This document shows, in pieces, positions 17,971 to 27,427 of a stretch of DNA of 63,354 bases. Every line of letters starts with the position of its first letter. Within the stretch, counting starts at the first letter, position 1. Below the pieces are notes generated by a model, which was not told where the DNA came from, made no database searches, and worked only from the letters and a program-made list of their open reading frames with translations. A program made the translations under genes and the position numbers. Origin of the DNA: Bacteroidota bacterium (GTDB lineage: Bacteria > Bacteroidota > Bacteroidia > Cytophagales > Cyclobacteriaceae); NCBI GenBank assembly GCA_018267195.1, contig JAFDYY010000011.1, positions 1-63,354 of the forward strand, given 5' to 3'.

Positions 17971-19460
17971 ACAAAAAGTCTGAGTTCCTCCGCAATCTTC
18001 CGGTCGTTGCTCAGCCTCGGTACTTTATTTTGTCCGCCCAGTTTGCCTTGCGCCTTCATGTAATCGATAAAAGCATTTTTGCGAAGCGATGAAATCACTA
18101 AAGTGCGCAAAATATTTCCTGCAATCAGATCATCGTAATACACATTGAACTGGCGAAGGTTGTTGTCCAGCTCCAGCGAAAACGCATCTAAATCTTGGGG
18201 AGGATTGGCAAACTCAATCAGCCATTCGTGGTGCGGCATCCCTTCGTTCGGGGCTACATTGGGTGCCACGGTAAATTCTACCAACTGTGTTTCCGGAAAT
18301 TTTTCGATCGTAGCCTTCATGGCTTTCTCTACTTCCTCTCCAATTACGTGTTCGCCAAAAGCGGATATAAAATGTTTGATGCGGCCGCTCACAATAATTC
18401 GATATGGATTTTTTGATACGAACTTGATTGTGTCACCGATTGAATAACCCCACAAGCCAGCATTGTTATTGATGACGAGTGCATAGTTTTTTCCGAGCTC
18501 CACTTCTTCAATGGAAAGTCGGGTGGGCTTTTCGTTAAAGTATTCTTCGGCTGGAATGAATTCAAAAAAGATTCCTGTATTCAATAGCAAAAGCAATCCT
18601 TCTGCACGCTGCGAATCCTGGTAGGCAATAAATCCTTCCGATGCCGGATACGTTTCGATCGAATCTACTTCCTTGCCGATCGTTTCAAACAGCTTGGCTC
18701 GATACGGTTCAAAATTCACACCACCATAAACGAACATCGAAAAATTCGGAAACACGTCTTTTATTTTCTTTCCTGTCTTCGCCACCATCCGATCAAAATA
18801 CATTTGCGCCCATGGCGGAATACCGGAAATCAAAGTCATGTCAACATTTAAAGTCTCCTCTATAATTTTATCGAGCTTCTCTTCCCAATCTTCGATGCAG
18901 TTGGTAGCATAACTTGGCTTTTGATTTGATCTTAAATATTGTGGCACATGATGATTCACAATTCCTGAAAGTCGGCCGGTTTTAATTCCGGCTTTCTCAT
19001 GCAACTCGGGGCTTCCTGAAAGAAAGATCAATCCGCCATCTAAAAAATTTCCATGACCGGTTTCGTGTACATAGCTCAACAAAGCATTGCGCGCACTATG
19101 GATGTGGTTAGGAATTGACTCTTTTGTAATAGGAATATATTTCGTGCCCGAGGTAGTGCCCGAAGTTTTGGCGAAGTAAGCCGGCTTGCCCTTCCACAAA
19201 ATATTTTCCTCGCCCTGCAGCACCAGCTCAATGTACGGCTTCAGTGCCTCATAGTCTTTTACCGGCACTTGTTTCCTGAAATCTTCGTAATTCCGGATAT
19301 CCGAAAAACCATGATCCTTCCCAAAAACGGTATGGCCAGCTTGGGCAATCAGCGACTGGAAAACTTTTTTTTGATACAATGAAGGATTGGATGACCACTG
19401 CAGCGTTTGCTTATGAATGTAGGCTGCGAATGGTTTGGCTAAAACAGAACGGATACCCAT
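17967..19460 (-). CDS. GH3-family acyl-adenylate-forming protein
   Basis: 497 residues from ATG 19460 (MGIRSVLAKPF). GH3 proteins of plants adenylate carboxylic acids such as auxin and join them to amino acids; bacterial members are uncharacterised. The ATP-binding loop is visible as FAKTSGTTSGTKYIP, and later motifs are YPASEGFIAYQD and YSIGDTIKFVS. No signal peptide. A frame extension of nine codons upstream is open but a -7 box covers it, which supports the chosen start. Confidence 0.85.
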   Translation of the reverse strand: MGIRSVLAKPFAAYIHKQTLQWSSNPSLYQKKVFQSLIAQAGHTVFGKDHGFSDIRNYEDFRKQVPVKDYEALKPYIELVLQGEENILWKGKPAYFAKTSGTTSGTKYIPITKESIPNHIHSARNALLSYVHETGHGNFLDGGLIFLSGSPELHEKAGIKTGRLSGIVNHHVPQYLRSNQKPSYATNCIEDWEEKLDKIIEETLNVDMTLISGIPPWAQMYFDRMVAKTGKKIKDVFPNFSMFVYGGVNFEPYRAKLFETIGKEVDSIETYPASEGFIAYQDSQRAEGLLLLLNTGIFFEFIPAEEYFNEKPTRLSIEEVELGKNYALVINNNAGLWGYSIGDTIKFVSKNPYRIIVSGRIKHFISAFGEHVIGEEVEKAMKATIEKFPETQLVEFTVAPNVAPNEGMPHHEWLIEFANPPQDLDAFSLELDNNLRQFNVYYDDLIAGNILRTLVISSLRKNAFIDYMKAQGKLGGQNKVPRLSNDRKIAEELRLFV

Positions 19461-19464
19461 AGCG

Positions 19465-19472
19465 CAAAAATA
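19465..19472 (-). promoter_or_regulatory. -7 box of the GH3 gene, predicted leaderless
   Basis: The minus strand reads TATTTTTG, then AGCG read as CGCT (four bases), then ATG. The match to TAnnTTTG is perfect; no TTTG is seen at the -33 position. Transcription would begin at the start codon. Confidence 0.5.
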
Positions 19473-19563
19473 GACCACCGGCAGCACAGATTAATATAGA
19501 TGTTATAAAAAAAGCTGCCAACAGCGATTTCAACCGGATAACGATGCCTCCGAAAAAACTCAG

Positions 19564-20559
19564 CTACAAAGATCCTCCACTCACCAGTATAGACTCTACA
19601 AAAACCTCCGGCTGCAAAGTTTGTTTATGTAACAATTTTTCCATTTGCTCCGAGGCGAGTTTGCCCAGTTTGTACCCACTCGTTTCCACATAGGTAATAG
19701 TAGGTTTGTACAACGTAGGAATAAAGCCATTGCTGATGCCGATCACAGAAACATCGGCCGGTATTTTTAAATCTAATTCCTGAATGGCCCGCATCACGCC
19801 AATCAAAATCATATCGCCCATACAGAAAACCACATCGCAGGTATTTCTACCTTTCTTTTGCCAGGCTTCCTTAAAAACACGGTAAGAGTTATCACTATTT
19901 TCAGGCCACTCCACTGCTACGCGGATAGAAGGGAAATTTTGCAATGTGCTGATGAACGAAGATTTGCGTTGCTGGCTGATGCTCAGATGTGGGTGGCCAA
20001 ATAAGGCCAACACATTTTTCTTGCCCTTCCGGATAATTTCTTCGGCCGCCATTTTAGCCGCTGCCTCATCGGCCAGGCAGGTTTTTACATGCCCGGCAGA
20101 AATGGGCACCCGGTCAAAAAAAACGACCGGAATATCCGACTCTTTCATCCTTTCAAACGGAGACAAATCTTCCGTTTCGATGGAGATAGCCGCAAACAAA
20201 CCGCTTACCCTGTTTTGTCTGAAATGTTTTAAAGCCAAGTTTTCACCTTCTACATTATCGCCTGTTTGTATAATCATTACCGAATACCCATTCTTTCGGG
20301 CTTCTTCTTCTACTGCGGCAATGAATGAATCGTAAAAAAAATTATTGATGGTAGGAAGCGTAACCCCCAGTACATTGCTCTTTTTGGTGCGAAGTTGTTG
20401 GGCTGCCGTATTGGGTTCGTATTCGAGAGCAGCCGCCATTTTCCGTACTTTTTCTTTGGTATTTTTCGATACGCTATAATGATCATTCAGCGCCCGCGAA
20501 ACGGTAGAAATGCTTACGTTCAGTGCTTCGGCAATTCTTTTAAGCGTGTTTGGCTGCAT
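19564..20559 (-). CDS. LacI-family transcriptional regulator
   Basis: 331 residues from ATG 20559 (MQPNTLKRIAEALN). The N-terminal helix-turn-helix is typical of LacI (IAEALNVSISTVSRALND, then hinge helix TAAQQLRTKKS). The rest is a periplasmic-binding-protein-like ligand domain (NVLGVTLPTINNFFYDSF, VVFFDRVPI, DVVFCMGDMILIGV, VSVIGISNG). Such regulators in Bacteroidota mostly control sugar use, but no sugar genes adjoin it, so its target is elsewhere or it controls itself. It is divergent from atpD. Confidence 0.9.
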   Translation of the reverse strand: MQPNTLKRIAEALNVSISTVSRALNDHYSVSKNTKEKVRKMAAALEYEPNTAAQQLRTKKSNVLGVTLPTINNFFYDSFIAAVEEEARKNGYSVMIIQTGDNVEGENLALKHFRQNRVSGLFAAISIETEDLSPFERMKESDIPVVFFDRVPISAGHVKTCLADEAAAKMAAEEIIRKGKKNVLALFGHPHLSISQQRKSSFISTLQNFPSIRVAVEWPENSDNSYRVFKEAWQKKGRNTCDVVFCMGDMILIGVMRAIQELDLKIPADVSVIGISNGFIPTLYKPTITYVETSGYKLGKLASEQMEKLLHKQTLQPEVFVESILVSGGSL

Positions 20560-20690
20560 TTCTTTTAATAATGAATGATATCGTATTCCGTCCGGATAGC
20601 CCCTCCACAATTCGGTCAAAATATACGAAAACATAGTTTCACCGGCCGATGCAAAAACTCAAATTTCCCGCATGGAAAGGAGCCTAATCA

Positions 20691-22307
<1,617 letters not shown>

Positions 22308-22326
22308 TTTAATTTGTTGATTCGTT

Positions 22327-22383
22327 GATGGGCCGGTTGATATGCTATCGGCTCATCCCCGAATTAACCCATCCCCGAATTAA
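22327..22383 (+). promoter_or_regulatory. Hairpin and direct repeat between atpD and atpC
   Basis: GATGGGCCG (22327-22335) can pair with CGGCTCATC (22349-22357) through nine pairs including one G-U. The 14-base unit CATCCCCGAATTAA occurs twice (22354-22367 and 22370-22383), so the right arm of the hairpin overlaps the first repeat. No T run follows, so it is not a standard terminator; it may tune the atpD:atpC ratio or mRNA processing. Confidence 0.35.
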
Positions 22384-22384
22384 T

Positions 22385-22627
22385 ATGTATTTAGAAATCA
22401 TTACCCCTGAGAAAAAAATATTTGAAGGAGACGTGTACGCAGCCACCTTTCCGGGGGCCGATGGCTCCTTTCAAGTGTTAGATCACCACGCACCATTGGT
22501 TTCCTTGCTGAAAGACGGGGTGGTTACGTACAAATCTAAAGAAGCCACGCAGCAGGTAGCCATTACCGGTGGCGTGGTAGAAGTACTAAAAAACAAAGTT
22601 ATCGTTTTAGCGGACGGGGTTATTTAA
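22385..22627 (+). CDS. atpC: F1F0 ATP synthase subunit epsilon (short form)
   Basis: 80 residues from ATG 22385 (MYLEIITPEKKIFEG). It contains only the N-terminal beta sandwich (TFPGADGSFQVLDHHAPLVS, VAITGGVVEVLKNKVIVLAD) and lacks the C-terminal helical domain that inhibits ATP hydrolysis in E. coli; short AtpC proteins are usual in Bacteroidota. The open frame extends upstream to 22325, but that part is the hairpin region. It links the central stalk to the c-ring. Confidence 0.93.
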   Translation: MYLEIITPEKKIFEGDVYAATFPGADGSFQVLDHHAPLVSLLKDGVVTYKSKEATQQVAITGGVVEVLKNKVIVLADGVI

Positions 22628-22676
22628 CCTTTTTACACCTTAGTGATTCTTTGTAAATTGCTACAAATCTATTGTC

Positions 22677-24101
22677 ATGATAAAGAATTACATTCCATTC
22701 TTTTTCTTTTTTGTAGCTACACTGGGTTTTTCTCAAAATAACTATCAAAAAAAAATAGCCCTGATTATTGGGGCGCAGAACTACACTTCATTGCCTGCCC
22801 TACGTCATTCTTTGTCAGATGCCCGCGACATGAGTGCCTCCTTAAAAGCCAAGGGTTTTGAAGTAGAATCACTCTACGACCCCAAAAGTAAACGCGAAAT
22901 AAAGGAGGCCATTAATCGTTATTTTAACAACATGCGCGATCAAAATGGGGCAGTCGGCATCATCTTTTATGCTGGGCATGGGATGCAGTATGAAGGTGAA
23001 AATTATATCATTCCTACCACTGCTACTTTACAAAACCCGGGAGACCTTGAAGATTATTGTGTTCGCATGAATACCGTAATGGCCGTGCTTAAATCGGCTA
23101 GCCGGTCATTAAATATTCTGCTGTTAGATGCCTGCCGGTCACTTCCAACATTTACACGTGATAGCGGTGAGCAAGGACTTAGTCGTATGAATGCCCCACA
23201 AGGCTCTATCATTGTATTTGCCACACAACCGGGTAAAACAGCCTCAGATGGGGTAGGTAGAAATGGCTTGTTCACATCTAATCTATTAAAAATTATTAAT
23301 GAGCCTAACCTCAACATCACCGATGTTTTTAAAAAAGTAAAACAAGAAGTGTACACCCAATCAGAAGAAAGGCAATTACCCTCGGTAGAAGATAACTCCA
23401 TTGGTGGAGATTTTTATTTCAATCCGCCTATAGCCACCCCTACCACCAATAGAATGCCTATTAAAACTTCATCATCCACTCCGATAAATACGAAATCGTC
23501 CACTGAATCCACTACCGTTAAACCAACTCCGGTTGTACTATTGTCTGACGCAGAAGCAGCTATTGGGAAACAAATTTGGATGACAAAAAACTTGGATGTA
23601 GATCATTTTGCTGATGGGTCTGTTATACCTGAAGCAAAAAACGCTGACGAATGGGAGAAGGCCGGAAAAAAGCATTTACCAGCATGGAGTTATTATGAAA
23701 ACGATCCGGCTAATAGTGAAAAGCATGGCAAACTGTACAATTGGTTTGCTGTGGCCGACCCAAAGAAATTATGTCCATCCGGGTGGCATGTGCCTTCCGA
23801 TAAAGATTGGACAGCATTAATTACACAACTTGGCAATGATGCAAGCCTACTAAAAGCCGCTACCGATTGGAAAGATAATGGCAACGGAACAAACTCCTCT
23901 AACTTTTCGGGATTTCCAGGCGGATTTAGAAACGATTTTGGTTTTTTCTTTTATTTAGGGTCTAATGGGTATTGGTGGAGTGCCACAGAACCTAATCCCA
24001 TTAGTGCCTGGAGCCGAAGCATTACCTATAAAAATGGAGCTATAACGCGAAGTTTTAGCAATAAAGCACTGGGTTATTCTGTGCGATGCCTAAAGGATTA
24101 A
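22677..24101 (+). CDS. Secreted caspase-like peptidase fused to a FISUMP domain
   Basis: 474 residues. A signal peptide (about 1-19, ending LGFSQN) is followed by a caspase-like C14 domain (about 25-250) with the catalytic His101 in FYAGHGMQ and Cys153 in LLLDACRS. A serine/threonine/proline-rich linker (about 255-290) leads to a FISUMP (Fibrobacter major paralogous) domain, about 295-474, recognised by IWMTKNLDV, GKLYNWFAV, LCPSGWHVPSDKDW, GYWWSATE and GYSVRCLKD. The protein would act outside the cytoplasm; the FISUMP fold is lectin-like and may bind a target. Substrate unknown. Confidence 0.85.
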   Translation: MIKNYIPFFFFFVATLGFSQNNYQKKIALIIGAQNYTSLPALRHSLSDARDMSASLKAKGFEVESLYDPKSKREIKEAINRYFNNMRDQNGAVGIIFYAGHGMQYEGENYIIPTTATLQNPGDLEDYCVRMNTVMAVLKSASRSLNILLLDACRSLPTFTRDSGEQGLSRMNAPQGSIIVFATQPGKTASDGVGRNGLFTSNLLKIINEPNLNITDVFKKVKQEVYTQSEERQLPSVEDNSIGGDFYFNPPIATPTTNRMPIKTSSSTPINTKSSTESTTVKPTPVVLLSDAEAAIGKQIWMTKNLDVDHFADGSVIPEAKNADEWEKAGKKHLPAWSYYENDPANSEKHGKLYNWFAVADPKKLCPSGWHVPSDKDWTALITQLGNDASLLKAATDWKDNGNGTNSSNFSGFPGGFRNDFGFFFYLGSNGYWWSATEPNPISAWSRSITYKNGAITRSFSNKALGYSVRCLKD

Positions 24102-24132
24102 TGAGTTTACAATATTTTTTAATTGATTGTTA

Positions 24133-24825
24133 ATGTCTACTCATCACTTGATCTTTTTTAGTTTGGTATTTTTCCCAAGCCAATTCGTTTATCAAAAAGT
24201 TTCCATGGAAATGGTAACCCGGTCTGCCCGCCAGGGAAAGGCAAGCACCATCAAAGCATCCGTTATTTATACTTCCGAGGGAAAAATGGCTTGCCACTAT
24301 GCCGAACCGGAAGAAGTATTGGTACTCAATAACACAAAAGGTGAGTTTACAGTATATGATTTTGTTAACAACACCGTGGCGCAAAAGCAAAATTATATAC
24401 TCAGCTCCGAAACTAATCAACTCTTTTACTTTCTCGAAAATAACCGGGGAGACCTGGGGCTTTCTAAAATGGGTTTTATACTGAAGGAAACAAAATTTAA
24501 AGATGGTCTGCGAATTACTGTATGGTCTCCACCTATGCAACTTGCAAAAGAAGTGTCAAGAGTAGAGGTAGCTCACGATAAAAGTAATCCTATATTTCTT
24601 GGGTACTTCAATAAAAAAGGAAAAGCTATCAATAAAGTTTATTTTTATAACTACGAATGGGTAGCCGGTTTGCGTTTCCCCACATCCGTTACACAAATCA
24701 GTTCCATTAACGCAAAGGATTCAATCGTATCAAAAACTGTTTACTCAAATTTTAAGATAGACGACAAAGTAGATGATCAATATCTGAAGTTTAAAATTCC
24801 TTCCACCGCTAAAGTTATCGAATGA
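24133..24825 (+). CDS. LolA-like periplasmic protein
   Basis: About 231 residues from ATG 24133 (a TTG two codons earlier is also open). A hydrophobic N-terminus (LIFFSLVFFPSQFVYQ) acts as signal peptide. The rest has the shape of LolA-like outer-membrane lipoprotein carriers: a long beta series with YTSEGKMACHYAEPEEVLVLNN, shown here in part as GKMACHYAEPEEVL, then KGEFTVYDFVNN and a C-terminal strand region. Sequence similarity to true LolA is weak, so the fold is inferred. It overlaps the next gene by four bases (ATGA), the first of a four-gene operon. Confidence 0.6.
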   Translation: MSTHHLIFFSLVFFPSQFVYQKVSMEMVTRSARQGKASTIKASVIYTSEGKMACHYAEPEEVLVLNNTKGEFTVYDFVNNTVAQKQNYILSSETNQLFYFLENNRGDLGLSKMGFILKETKFKDGLRITVWSPPMQLAKEVSRVEVAHDKSNPIFLGYFNKKGKAINKVYFYNYEWVAGLRFPTSVTQISSINAKDSIVSKTVYSNFKIDDKVDDQYLKFKIPSTAKVIE

Positions 24826-25226
24826 AAAAAATCATTGGTTTATTGATAGCATGGATGCTTGGTCATTGTACTTTAGCTCAATCTACTCATCAAGATCTTA
24901 TATTATTAAAGCAACCAAAGGCTACTACACAACCTGTGATAGCCCAAAGCAAAAGAAAAAGTCCAATCACCAGATTTTATTTGCTGGGTGTGAAAATTTA
25001 TCAACACTCAATTAGTGAACAATTAGCTACAAACTGCTCTTTTGAACTGACTTGTTCGCGTTTTAGCCGAGCTATGATAAATGAATATGGCCTTATAAAA
25101 GGATATTTTTTAACGTTCGATCGTCTCAGTCGATGCAATGTTATTAGCCCATTGGAAACGTTTCCTGTCCGACTAACCAAACAAGGAAAAATTATAGAAT
25201 ACGTAGATGATTTCCGGTTAAATTAA
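24822..25226 (+). CDS. YidD-family protein with a signal peptide
   Basis: 134 residues. The C-terminal part matches YidD (membrane protein insertion efficiency factor): KIYQHSISEQL, NCSFELTCSRF, GLIKGYF and RLSRCN carry the family's three cysteines and glycines, although the usual P before TCS is replaced by L. Unlike ordinary YidD, which is cytoplasmic and about 70-80 residues long, it begins with MKKIIGLLIAWMLGHCTLAQ, a good signal peptide, and a 25-residue linker. It would therefore sit in the periplasm. It is coupled to the LolA-like gene upstream. Confidence 0.7.
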   Translation: MKKIIGLLIAWMLGHCTLAQSTHQDLILLKQPKATTQPVIAQSKRKSPITRFYLLGVKIYQHSISEQLATNCSFELTCSRFSRAMINEYGLIKGYFLTFDRLSRCNVISPLETFPVRLTKQGKIIEYVDDFRLN

Positions 25227-25228
25227 AA

Positions 25229-26089
25229 ATGCGAAGACTCCCTTTTCTTGTTTTTATATTTCTATTTCAGAACCTCGATGGGCAATCCATTTCAAAAGAA
25301 TTGCTGTTTGCCCAACATTTGTTGGTAAAAAAAAATTACAAAGAAGCCACTTATGTATTGGGTTTGCTAAAGCATCAACCCGCCATAACATCGATTCAAC
25401 GCGACAGTATTCATTACTTTTTAGGCAATATTTATTACAATCAAAAAAATCTAGCGTACTCGATTACTCATTTTGATTCGGTATCTGCCTTGTCTGTACG
25501 GATGAGGACAGAAGCTATTTTCTTTAGTGCTTTTAGCCATGCTTACCTTAAAAAATTAAATAGGGCTGAGCAGCAAATGATTCATTACACCCCATTAGAC
25601 AGTGTTGAGCAACATCTTCGCTTATTAGAATTATCAGGGATTTATCTTCTGCATCGTAATCTTAAAAAGTTCGATTCGCTTCAAAGATTAATAACTAAAA
25701 CCAACTTTATTACCAGCCAGCAGGAAAAAGATTTACACACTCAGTATATTAAAATAACCGAGCAACCTAAAAAATCGCCCTGGGTAGCGGTCGCACTTTC
25801 TACCCTCATACCGGGGGCTGGTAAATTTTATGCCGGCCAAAAGGGCCAGGGCGTTTATACCTTTCTTATTTCAGTCGTGCTGGGTATGCAGGCCTGGGAG
25901 GGGTATCACAAAGATGGCCCTTCAAGTGTTCGGTTTATTGCTTACAGTTCTTTGTTTGCTTCACTCTATATTGGCACAATTTGGGGCAGTGCATTTTCTG
26001 TAAAAGTGCGAAGATATCAACTAAATGAAACGATTAATGATCAAATTCTATTTGATATGCATATTCCTTTGCGCACCGTTTTTCATTAA
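25229..26089 (+). CDS. TPR-like protein with DUF5683-type membrane hairpin
   Basis: 286 residues. A signal peptide (about 1-18, FLVFIFLFQNLDGQS) precedes helical repeats (about 20-180; for example ISKELLFAQHLLVKKNYKEA). The C-terminal third has two membrane segments around STLIPGAGKFYAGQKGQG, the pattern PG-x-G-x2-YAG-x2-G-x-G of DUF5683/TM2-like hairpins. The gene starts two bases after the yidD-like stop and overlaps the next gene by 65 bases. Function unknown; the paralogue downstream suggests a paired complex in the envelope. Confidence 0.6.
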   Translation: MRRLPFLVFIFLFQNLDGQSISKELLFAQHLLVKKNYKEATYVLGLLKHQPAITSIQRDSIHYFLGNIYYNQKNLAYSITHFDSVSALSVRMRTEAIFFSAFSHAYLKKLNRAEQQMIHYTPLDSVEQHLRLLELSGIYLLHRNLKKFDSLQRLITKTNFITSQQEKDLHTQYIKITEQPKKSPWVAVALSTLIPGAGKFYAGQKGQGVYTFLISVVLGMQAWEGYHKDGPSSVRFIAYSSLFASLYIGTIWGSAFSVKVRRYQLNETINDQILFDMHIPLRTVFH

Positions 26090-26852
26090 GGCGCAAACCA
26101 AATTAGCCGACAGTCTTTTTGCTACCGGTCAGTACCTTCAGGCTCGGGTAGAATACGAACGGCTTTTATATCTGGGGTTGTCGTATCCTAATGAGTTGTT
26201 GCTTAAAAAATCGTATTGCCTCAAAGCCCAGCAACAATATGAAGAAGCATATAACACACTTCAACGAGCTGATTTTTTTCAAGGATCGGACAGCCTCCAG
26301 TTTAAACTTTACTATGAGTCGGCATTGAATGCCTACCTTTCAGGCAAATATGATCTATGCCTCAACAAAATTCAAGAAGAGTATTATTATCTTCCCCAAA
26401 TACATTCTCCTTTTCTGGAATTATTAGAGATCATGACACTAAACCAACAGCAAAATATTTCGGAAGCAAAGAAAAAATTTAATGAGTTCGTAATCCGACA
26501 TCATCTCAGCACAAGCAGTCCTTATGTAGCTAAGAAGTTTAGAAAATTAAAAAATCCGGAAAGGGCAGAATCAATGTCTCATTTGCTTCCCGGTGTAGGC
26601 CAACTCTATGCAGGCTACCCGGGTCGGGGGATAACTTCGCTGGCAATTCAAGCCAGTCTGGTAACATTTGCAGGAGTAAGCTTTATTAATGGCTACTATT
26701 TCTCAGGAGCTTTTACAGGTGTGGGACTTTTCTATATGTTTAATAATGGTGGAGCTCGGCATGCACATTACCTGGCAGAAAAAAAGAATAGAGAAATTAT
26801 TACCAAACTAAATAATGAAATAAAGAAGATAGCAAGCGAAATAATAAAATAA
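26025..26852 (+). CDS. Second TPR-like protein with DUF5683-type membrane hairpin
   Basis: 275 residues, same plan as the gene before it: signal peptide (FYLICIFLCAPFFIKAQ), helical repeats (LADSLFATGQYLQARVEYERL, given here in part as ATGQYLQARVEYERL, and CLKAQQQYEEAYNTL), then a membrane hairpin with HLLPGVGQLYAGYPGRG and a lysine-rich tail. The signal peptide lies wholly or partly inside the 65-base overlap with the previous gene, so the start at 26025 (or ATG 26037) is needed. A hairpin terminator at 26853-26880 ends the operon. Confidence 0.6.
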   Translation: MKRLMIKFYLICIFLCAPFFIKAQTKLADSLFATGQYLQARVEYERLLYLGLSYPNELLLKKSYCLKAQQQYEEAYNTLQRADFFQGSDSLQFKLYYESALNAYLSGKYDLCLNKIQEEYYYLPQIHSPFLELLEIMTLNQQQNISEAKKKFNEFVIRHHLSTSSPYVAKKFRKLKNPERAESMSHLLPGVGQLYAGYPGRGITSLAIQASLVTFAGVSFINGYYFSGAFTGVGLFYMFNNGGARHAHYLAEKKNREIITKLNNEIKKIASEIIK

Positions 26853-26880
26853 TAAAAGGGATACTAATGCATCCCTTTTA
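26853..26880. terminator. Bidirectional hairpin terminator
   Basis: TAAAAGGGAT (26853-26862) pairs exactly with ATCCCTTTTA (26871-26880), loop of eight bases, with A and T runs on both sides. It separates the operon ending at 26852 from the convergent TM2 gene. Confidence 0.75.
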
Positions 26881-26904
26881 TTAAAATTAGTAGCTTAATT
26901 CCTA

Positions 26905-27315
26905 TCAACCCCACATAAAGAATTTATTACTTCCTACATACTGGCTTATGTCTTCGTTGTTGATGATCAACACAATTAAGTCAATCAACGGCACAACGCC
27001 AAAAATACCACCACAGGTAATAAAGTACCACAAAATCATAATCGGTTTTGCTCCTAAATAAACCCGGTGAATAGCTATTCCACCTATAAGCAAATCCAAT
27101 ATAGCGGCTATCCAAGCATTTTTATCCGAAGAGGATGCCTGTACAGCTACCGGGTTAAGGAACAAAACGGCATCAGTAATAGTTTGCGCAACTGGTGCGG
27201 CCATTGCCAAGGTCGTTTCTACCGCGGCATCATCCACGTAATAAATAGATGTCGCCTTACTGTTGTAGGCTAACCCTAAGGTGCACACCAGCATTAATAA
27301 TAAAGTTTTTTTCAT
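26905..27315 (-). CDS. TM2-domain protein with signal peptide
   Basis: 136 residues. A signal peptide (MKKTLLLMLVCTLGLAYNSK) is followed by an alanine- and valine-rich stretch and a TM2 domain (about 75-130): AILDLLIGGIAIHRVYLG, then ILWYFITCGGIFGVVPLIDLIV. Bacteroidota have many such proteins, all without known function. The glycine/tyrosine turn resembles that of the two proteins encoded just before it on the other strand. It stands alone, convergent to that operon. Confidence 0.75.
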   Translation of the reverse strand: MKKTLLLMLVCTLGLAYNSKATSIYYVDDAAVETTLAMAAPVAQTITDAVLFLNPVAVQASSSDKNAWIAAILDLLIGGIAIHRVYLGAKPIMILWYFITCGGIFGVVPLIDLIVLIINNEDISQYVGSNKFFMWG

Positions 27316-27427
27316 AGTTGTTTGAGGTTTTATCTCTCAATGTTAATAAATAATAAGGCAGACAACAAGTAACTGATAAAACAATTATTGTCTATTTTTA
27401 ATCTAATTTAGCCAAAACCATCCTGCC

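Noticed and set aside
23560..24101. FISUMP domain as target of a diversity-generating retroelement
   Set aside because: Lectin-like domains can be such targets, but no reverse transcriptase or template repeat was found within the window.
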